Program-made: the position numbers and the translations under genes
Part shown: piece by piece, positions 6,195 to 9,594 of the stretch
How positions within the stretch are numbered: the stretch's first letter is position 1
Layout of the letters: each line of letters starts with the position of its first letter
Assembly (NCBI GenBank): GCA_005776735.1
Contig: SXOM01000076.1
Coordinates: 1 to 9,594 of the forward strand
Length of the DNA: 9,594 nt
Direction: 5' to 3'
DNA from: Pseudomonadota bacterium
Lineage (GTDB): Bacteria; Myxococcota_A; UBA796; SXON01
Notes under the pieces: generated by a model
What the model saw: the letters and a program-made list of their open reading frames with translations, nothing else
The model's database searches: none
What the model was told of the DNA's origin: nothing

Positions 6195-6755
6195 TCAGGC
6201 CGGTCGCGGCGCGGACCCCCGCAACTTGCGGATGGCCCGCAAGACGGACTCGTCCGTCTCGACCGAAGGCACGTCCTCCAGGCGCACCCAGCGCGCCGCG
6301 AGCGCGTCGGAGCCGGCCGCGTGCGCCAGGGTGCGGGCCCGGAGCAGGACCCGCACGTCGAAGTGCTGGTGGGCCGGATCGGCCTTGCGCGCGGGAATGT
6401 CGTGCACGTCGACGTCGAAGAAGCCGTCGCCGAGCACCTCGACGTCGGCGAGGCCGGTCTCTTCGTGCACCTCGCGCAGCGCGGCCGCGAACAGGTCGGC
6501 GTCGTCGGGCTCGACGTGGCCCCCCGGCTGCAACCAGCGTCGGAACTTCTCGTGGAAGATGAGCAGCACCGCGCCGCCGTCCGGCGACAACACGAACGCG
6601 CTGGCGGTGAAGTGGCCGGGGACGAAGTGATCGCGAGCGAAGACCGGGGCGGGGAGGCCAGCCAACGCCAACATCGCGTCGCGATGGGCCGCCTCGACGA
6701 CGTCGGCAGGGGTCAGGCGGTGGAGGAAGGCCACCAGGGGGAGCGCGCGGTGCAT
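6195..6755 (-). CDS. NUDIX hydrolase
   Basis: The 186-residue product has an intact NUDIX signature. The pattern WLQPGGHVEPDDADLF is followed by AALREVHEETGL, with Arg94-Glu95-x-x-Glu98-Glu99-x-Gly101 providing the magnesium-binding helix. NUDIX enzymes cleave nucleoside diphosphates linked to another group; the substrate cannot be read from this sequence. The distance between the glycine of GGH and REVxEE is one residue longer than the textbook pattern G-x5-E-x7-REUxEExGU, as I recall for the GGH-type subfamily. Residues 1-45 form a helical lead-in and about 50-67 the first beta strands. The open frame extends further upstream, but the ATG at 6755 fits the family length and leaves the divergent lipoprotein gene with its own start. 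The mRNA leader would be only about 5 nt and no Shine-Dalgarno is visible. Confidence 0.9.
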   Translation of the reverse strand: MHRALPLVAFLHRLTPADVVEAAHRDAMLALAGLPAPVFARDHFVPGHFTASAFVLSPDGGAVLLIFHEKFRRWLQPGGHVEPDDADLFAAALREVHEETGLADVEVLGDGFFDVDVHDIPARKADPAHQHFDVRVLLRARTLAHAAGSDALAARWVRLEDVPSVETDESVLRAIRKLRGSAPRPA

Positions 6756-6780
6756 GGGCGGGCACAGATATACTCCGCCG
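6756..6780. promoter_or_regulatory. 25-bp divergent promoter with overlapping -10 elements
   Basis: The whole space between the two start codons is 25 bp. On the plus strand TATACT (6769-6774) ends exactly 6 nt before the ATG at 6781, the geometry of a leaderless transcript. On the minus strand TATATC (6772 to 6767) overlaps it by four bases and would give a leader of about 5 nt before the ATG at 6755. Any -35 contact for each gene would have to lie inside or next to the coding sequence of the other. The motif CAGATATACT (6765-6774) resembles CAGGTATGCT (914-923) at the other leaderless lipoprotein gene. Confidence 0.5.
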
Positions 6781-7929
6781 ATGACCGCCCGACTCCTCGC
6801 CCCGCTCCTGCTCCTCGCCGCCTGCGACGACGTCAACACCGGCTTCGGCGTCCCCGACAAGGACACCGCCGAGGACACGGGAAACGGCGGCATCGACACC
6901 AGCATCGACGACACCTCCGACACCGACGGCGATCAGGACGACGACGGATTTTCACCCGAGGAGGGCGACTGCGACGACACCAACCCTCGTGTGTCTCCGG
7001 TGCGTGAAGAAGAGGGCGGCGACGCGCTCGACAACGACTGCGACGGCAAGGTGGACGAAGACTTCGCCGGGGTGGAGGTGGCCTGGGTCGAGTCCGACGG
7101 CACCGGCCACCTGTTGACCTTCGACACGATCGGGCGCGTGGAGGCCGACCTGCAGATCGGGGCGTGCGTCCCGTTCTTCCTCGACCACGTGGTGCGCGAC
7201 GGCGCCCAGGTGGCCGACGAGTGGATCGTCAACGACAGCCTCGCGTACCTCGCACACGTCGGCGCCGACGGCACGTGCACCCAATTCGCCGACTTCAGCG
7301 ACACCGAGGTGTACGAGTTCCCGCCGTACGGGGTCACCGTGACACCGGATGGCGCCATCTACGTCGTGTTCGGCGACCAGTTCGGCAGTGTCACGAACGA
7401 CGGGGTGTACACCCAGCTCGCCACCTGGGACGCCGAGGCGGAGTTCATGGGGATCGGCGCCGCCAACGACCCCCTCACCGGCACGGTGGGCATCTTCGAC
7501 ATGTTCGGCGGCCTGGCCACCTACCACCCGGACTCGGGCTTCCAGTTCGAGGTCATGCCCGACTTCGACGACCCCAGCATGTACACCGTGAGCGGCGCCC
7601 ACGGCGACGACGGCGTGTGGTACGTCCCCGGCTACGGCTTCGGCGCCGGCGCCTACGGCGTCTTCGCGTACGACCCGGCCTCCGCGGAGTGGGTCCTGCA
7701 AGACGAGTGGAGCGACGAGGACTGGTCGCCGTTCATGCTCGCGGTCGACGCGTCCGACCCCGACCGGCCGGAGTTCTACGTGACCGCCGCGGCGGGTGCG
7801 TTCCAGACGGTGTGGCGCATCGTCCACGGCACCAACCACGCCGACCACCTGTACATCTCCGATGGCACCGACCGCGGTGCGTTCTACGGCATCGTGGTGA
7901 GCGACGGCGCGAAGTACGTCGGCGGGTGA
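6781..7929 (+). CDS. Lipoprotein with MopE-type metal-binding motif and beta-propeller-like domain
   Basis: A protein of 382 residues. The signal peptide ends in the lipobox L-A-A-C with Cys15 as the lipid site, followed by a strongly acidic Asp/Thr linker (16-47, including DTAED and DTSIDDTSD). Residues 49-94 carry the putative metal-binding motif found in MopE and many myxobacterial surface proteins: a DxDxDDDGF calcium-loop-like start, GDCDD (62-66), and ALDNDCDGKVDE (82-93), with Cys64 and Cys87. The rest (95-382) is a beta-rich region with propeller-like strands (YGVTVTPDGAIYVVFG, GDDGVWYVPGYGFG, PEFYVTAAAG) of no named family. It is likely an outer-surface, metal-dependent structural or binding protein. 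The start at 6781 is preferred over an in-frame ATG at 6754, which would spoil the signal peptide and overlap the divergent gene. uvrB follows 50 bp downstream on the same strand. Confidence 0.87.
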   Translation: MTARLLAPLLLLAACDDVNTGFGVPDKDTAEDTGNGGIDTSIDDTSDTDGDQDDDGFSPEEGDCDDTNPRVSPVREEEGGDALDNDCDGKVDEDFAGVEVAWVESDGTGHLLTFDTIGRVEADLQIGACVPFFLDHVVRDGAQVADEWIVNDSLAYLAHVGADGTCTQFADFSDTEVYEFPPYGVTVTPDGAIYVVFGDQFGSVTNDGVYTQLATWDAEAEFMGIGAANDPLTGTVGIFDMFGGLATYHPDSGFQFEVMPDFDDPSMYTVSGAHGDDGVWYVPGYGFGAGAYGVFAYDPASAEWVLQDEWSDEDWSPFMLAVDASDPDRPEFYVTAAAGAFQTVWRIVHGTNHADHLYISDGTDRGAFYGIVVSDGAKYVGG

Positions 7930-7939
7930 TCGGCGGAGT

Positions 7940-7951
7940 GAACTTGCGTTC
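7940..7951. promoter_or_regulatory. Candidate LexA (SOS) operator upstream of uvrB
   Basis: GAAC-TTGC-GTTC is a perfect palindrome of the GAAC-N4-GTTC form used by LexA in Gram-positive bacteria. Read with the following AGG, positions 7938-7954 agree at 15 of 17 positions with the motif I recall for Myxococcus xanthus LexA, CTRHAMRYBYGTTCAGS. It overlaps TTGCGT (7944-7949), the best -35 candidate, so a bound repressor would block the promoter. uvrB is a classic SOS gene. The match is seen directly; control by LexA is inferred. Confidence 0.65.
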
Positions 7952-7972
7952 AGGTCAGGGCCGCGCTAAGCG
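7944..7972 (+). promoter_or_regulatory. Putative uvrB promoter
   Basis: TTGCGT (7944-7949) and TAAGCG (7967-7972) are separated by 17 bp, and 7 nt follow before the ATG at 7980, so the transcript would start at or next to the start codon. The -10 is a poor match apart from its leading TA. No Shine-Dalgarno is visible between 7960 and 7979, which agrees with a leaderless mRNA or with read-through from the upstream lipoprotein gene. Confidence 0.35.
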
Positions 7973-7975
7973 GCC
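7959..7975. repeat. Inverted repeat overlapping the uvrB start region
   Basis: GGCCGC (7959-7964) and GCGGCC (7970-7975) are perfect 6-bp arms around GCTAA, ending 4 nt before the uvrB ATG. The loop and right arm contain the predicted -10. In a read-through transcript the stem would cover the ribosome-binding region; as DNA it could be a site for a dimeric regulator. Confidence 0.4.
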
Positions 7976-7979
7976 GGGC

Positions 7980-9594
7980 ATGCCGTTCAAGCTCGCCACC
8001 GAGTACGCCCCCGCCGGCGACCAGCCCGCCGCCATCGCCCAGCTGCTGGCGGGCCTGGAGCACGGGCTCCACCACCAGGTGCTCCTCGGGGCCACCGGCA
8101 CCGGAAAGACCTTCACGATGGCCAACGTCATCGCGAAGTGGAACCGCCCCACGCTGCTCCTGGCCCACAACAAGACCCTCGCCGCCCAACTCTACGGCGA
8201 GATGAAGAAGTTGTTTCCAGAGAACGCGGTCGAATATTTCGTGTCGTACTTCGACTACTACCAGCCCGAAGCGTACATCCCGTCGTCCGACACCTACATC
8301 GAGAAAGACAGCCTCATCAACGACCACATCGACAAGCTGCGCCACGCGGCCACGCGCGCGTTGTTGGAGCGAAACGACGTCATCATCGTGGCGAGTGTGT
8401 CGTGTATCTACGGCCTGGGTTCCCCCGAAGCGTACGACGGCATGTTGCTGCAGCTCGTGCCCGGCCAGAGCATTCGCCGCAAAGACCTGCTCGCCCGCCT
8501 CGTCGAGCTGCAATACCAACGCAACGACGCCGACCTGCACCGCGGCGCGTTCCGCGCGCGGGGCGACGTGGTGGAGGTCGTGCCCGCCCACGAGAGTGAG
8601 CGTGCCATCCGGATCGAGCTGTTCGGCGACGAGGTCGAGGCGATCCGGGTGTTCGATCCGTTGCGCGGCACCCGGTTGGAGACGCTCGAGAAGGTGTGCA
8701 TCTACCCGGCCAGCCATTATGTCACCCCGCGCGCGAAGCTCGAGCTGGCGATCGAGAGCATCCGGACCGAGCTGCTGGCCCGGCTGGGCGACCTCCGCGA
8801 CCAGGGCCTGTTGCTCGAGGCGCAGCGGCTCGAGCAGCGCACCAGCTTCGACCTGGAGATGATCGAGCAGATGGGCTTCTGCTCGGGCATCGAGAACTAC
8901 AGTCGCCACCTCACCGGTCGCGACCCCGGCCTGCCGCCCCCTACGCTGCTGGAGTATTTTCCCGACGAGTGGCTGCTCGTCATCGACGAGAGCCACGTGA
9001 GCGTGCCCCAGGTGGGGGGGATGTACCACGGCGATCGAAACCGGAAGGAGACCCTGGTGAAGTTCGGCTTCCGCCTTCCGAGCGCGCTGGACAACCGGCC
9101 CCTGAAGTTCGCCGAATTCGAGGACACGGTCGACCGGGTGATCTACGTCAGCGCCACACCGGCAAAATACGAGCTGGAGAAGGCGATGGGCGTCGTCGCC
9201 GAGCAGGTGATCCGCCCCACCGGTCTGTTGGACCCGGTGGTCGAGGTGCGGCCCGCCGCCCAACAGGTCGACGATTGTCTCGGTCAGATCCGCGCGGTCG
9301 TCGCGTCCGGGTGGCGCGTGTTGGTGACGACGCTCACCAAGCGGATGGCGCAGGAGCTCACCGACTACTACCGGGAGCTCGGCGTGCGGGTGAAGTACCT
9401 CCACAGTGACATCGACACGCTGGAGCGGATGCAGATCCTCCGGGAGCTGCGCCAAGGAGAGTTCGATGTCCTGGTCGGAATCAACCTCTTGCGCGAGGGG
9501 CTCGACCTTCCCGAGGTGGCCCTGGTGTGCGTGATGGACGCCGACAAAGAGGGCTTCCTCCGCAGTGGCACCTCGCTCATCCAGACCATCGGTC
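7980..9594 (+). CDS. uvrB: Excinuclease ABC subunit UvrB, 3' end outside window
   Basis: UvrB is the damage-verifying helicase-like subunit of the UvrABC nucleotide excision repair complex; it is loaded by UvrA and then recruits UvrC. The first 538 residues are present and the reading frame runs off the right edge; full-length UvrB is about 660-700 residues. Visible landmarks are the N-terminus PFKLATEYAPAGDQPAAI (2-19), Walker A GATGTGKT (37-44), the beta-hairpin that clamps DNA around YFDYYQPEAYIPSSDTYIEKD (90-110), SVSCIYGLGSPE (139-150), Walker B LLVIDESH (332-339), YVSATP (389-394), and LLREGLDLPEV (503-513). The start at 7980 matches the family N-terminus. No catalytic residue is missing in the visible part. 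It lies on the same strand as the MopE-type lipoprotein gene but has its own SOS-like promoter. Confidence 0.98.
   Translation, partial: MPFKLATEYAPAGDQPAAIAQLLAGLEHGLHHQVLLGATGTGKTFTMANVIAKWNRPTLLLAHNKTLAAQLYGEMKKLFPENAVEYFVSYFDYYQPEAYIPSSDTYIEKDSLINDHIDKLRHAATRALLERNDVIIVASVSCIYGLGSPEAYDGMLLQLVPGQSIRRKDLLARLVELQYQRNDADLHRGAFRARGDVVEVVPAHESERAIRIELFGDEVEAIRVFDPLRGTRLETLEKVCIYPASHYVTPRAKLELAIESIRTELLARLGDLRDQGLLLEAQRLEQRTSFDLEMIEQMGFCSGIENYSRHLTGRDPGLPPPTLLEYFPDEWLLVIDESHVSVPQVGGMYHGDRNRKETLVKFGFRLPSALDNRPLKFAEFEDTVDRVIYVSATPAKYELEKAMGVVAEQVIRPTGLLDPVVEVRPAAQQVDDCLGQIRAVVASGWRVLVTTLTKRMAQELTDYYRELGVRVKYLHSDIDTLERMQILRELRQGEFDVLVGINLLREGLDLPEVALVCVMDADKEGFLRSGTSLIQTIG

Noticed and set aside
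7950..9455. 501-residue open frame antisense to uvrB
   Set aside because: It mirrors a clear uvrB coding frame; long antisense frames are expected at this GC content. The translation is low-complexity with no recognisable domain, and it starts inside another gene.

Overview
This is a very GC-rich chromosomal window, most likely from a member of the Myxococcota (the former myxobacterial Deltaproteobacteria). The indications are three lipoproteins with short signal peptides and Asp/Thr-rich tethers, an ASH (choice-of-anchor D) lipoprotein, a MopE-type metal-binding motif, a Beta_propel-family lipoprotein, and a uvrB promoter box resembling the LexA motif reported for Myxococcus xanthus. The lineage is an inference from gene content and style. 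There is no rRNA gene, tRNA gene, IS element or CRISPR array in the window.

Nine protein genes were found. Left to right they are: a beta-propeller lipoprotein (minus strand, cut by the left edge); a tandem ASH-domain lipoprotein (plus); a 562-bp gene-free, hairpin-rich gap; an alpha/beta hydrolase of the COG4757 type (minus); fdhD (plus); a secreted protein resembling MA-type metallopeptidases but lacking the zinc motif (minus); a phi-like glutathione S-transferase (plus); a NUDIX hydrolase (minus); a MopE-motif lipoprotein (plus); and uvrB (plus, cut by the right edge).

The first eight genes alternate strictly in strand, so each is a single-gene transcription unit. Four divergent gaps of only 60, 41, 35 and 25 bp hold the promoters. 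In three of them one partner shows a -10-like hexamer ending exactly 6 nt before its ATG (a leaderless-start signature) while the other has a short leader with a Shine-Dalgarno-like tract. In the fourth, one partner is leaderless and the other has a leader of about 5 nt. uvrB has a GAAC-N4-GTTC palindrome about 28 nt before its start, a candidate LexA operator.

The genes do not form one pathway. They are a mix of housekeeping functions (DNA excision repair, formate dehydrogenase maturation, nucleotide and xenobiotic clean-up) and envelope lipoproteins. I see no convincing new multi-gene system. The points most worth following are the compact divergent leaderless promoters, the structured gap at 2160-2721, the apparently inactive peptidase-like protein, and the SOS-like box.
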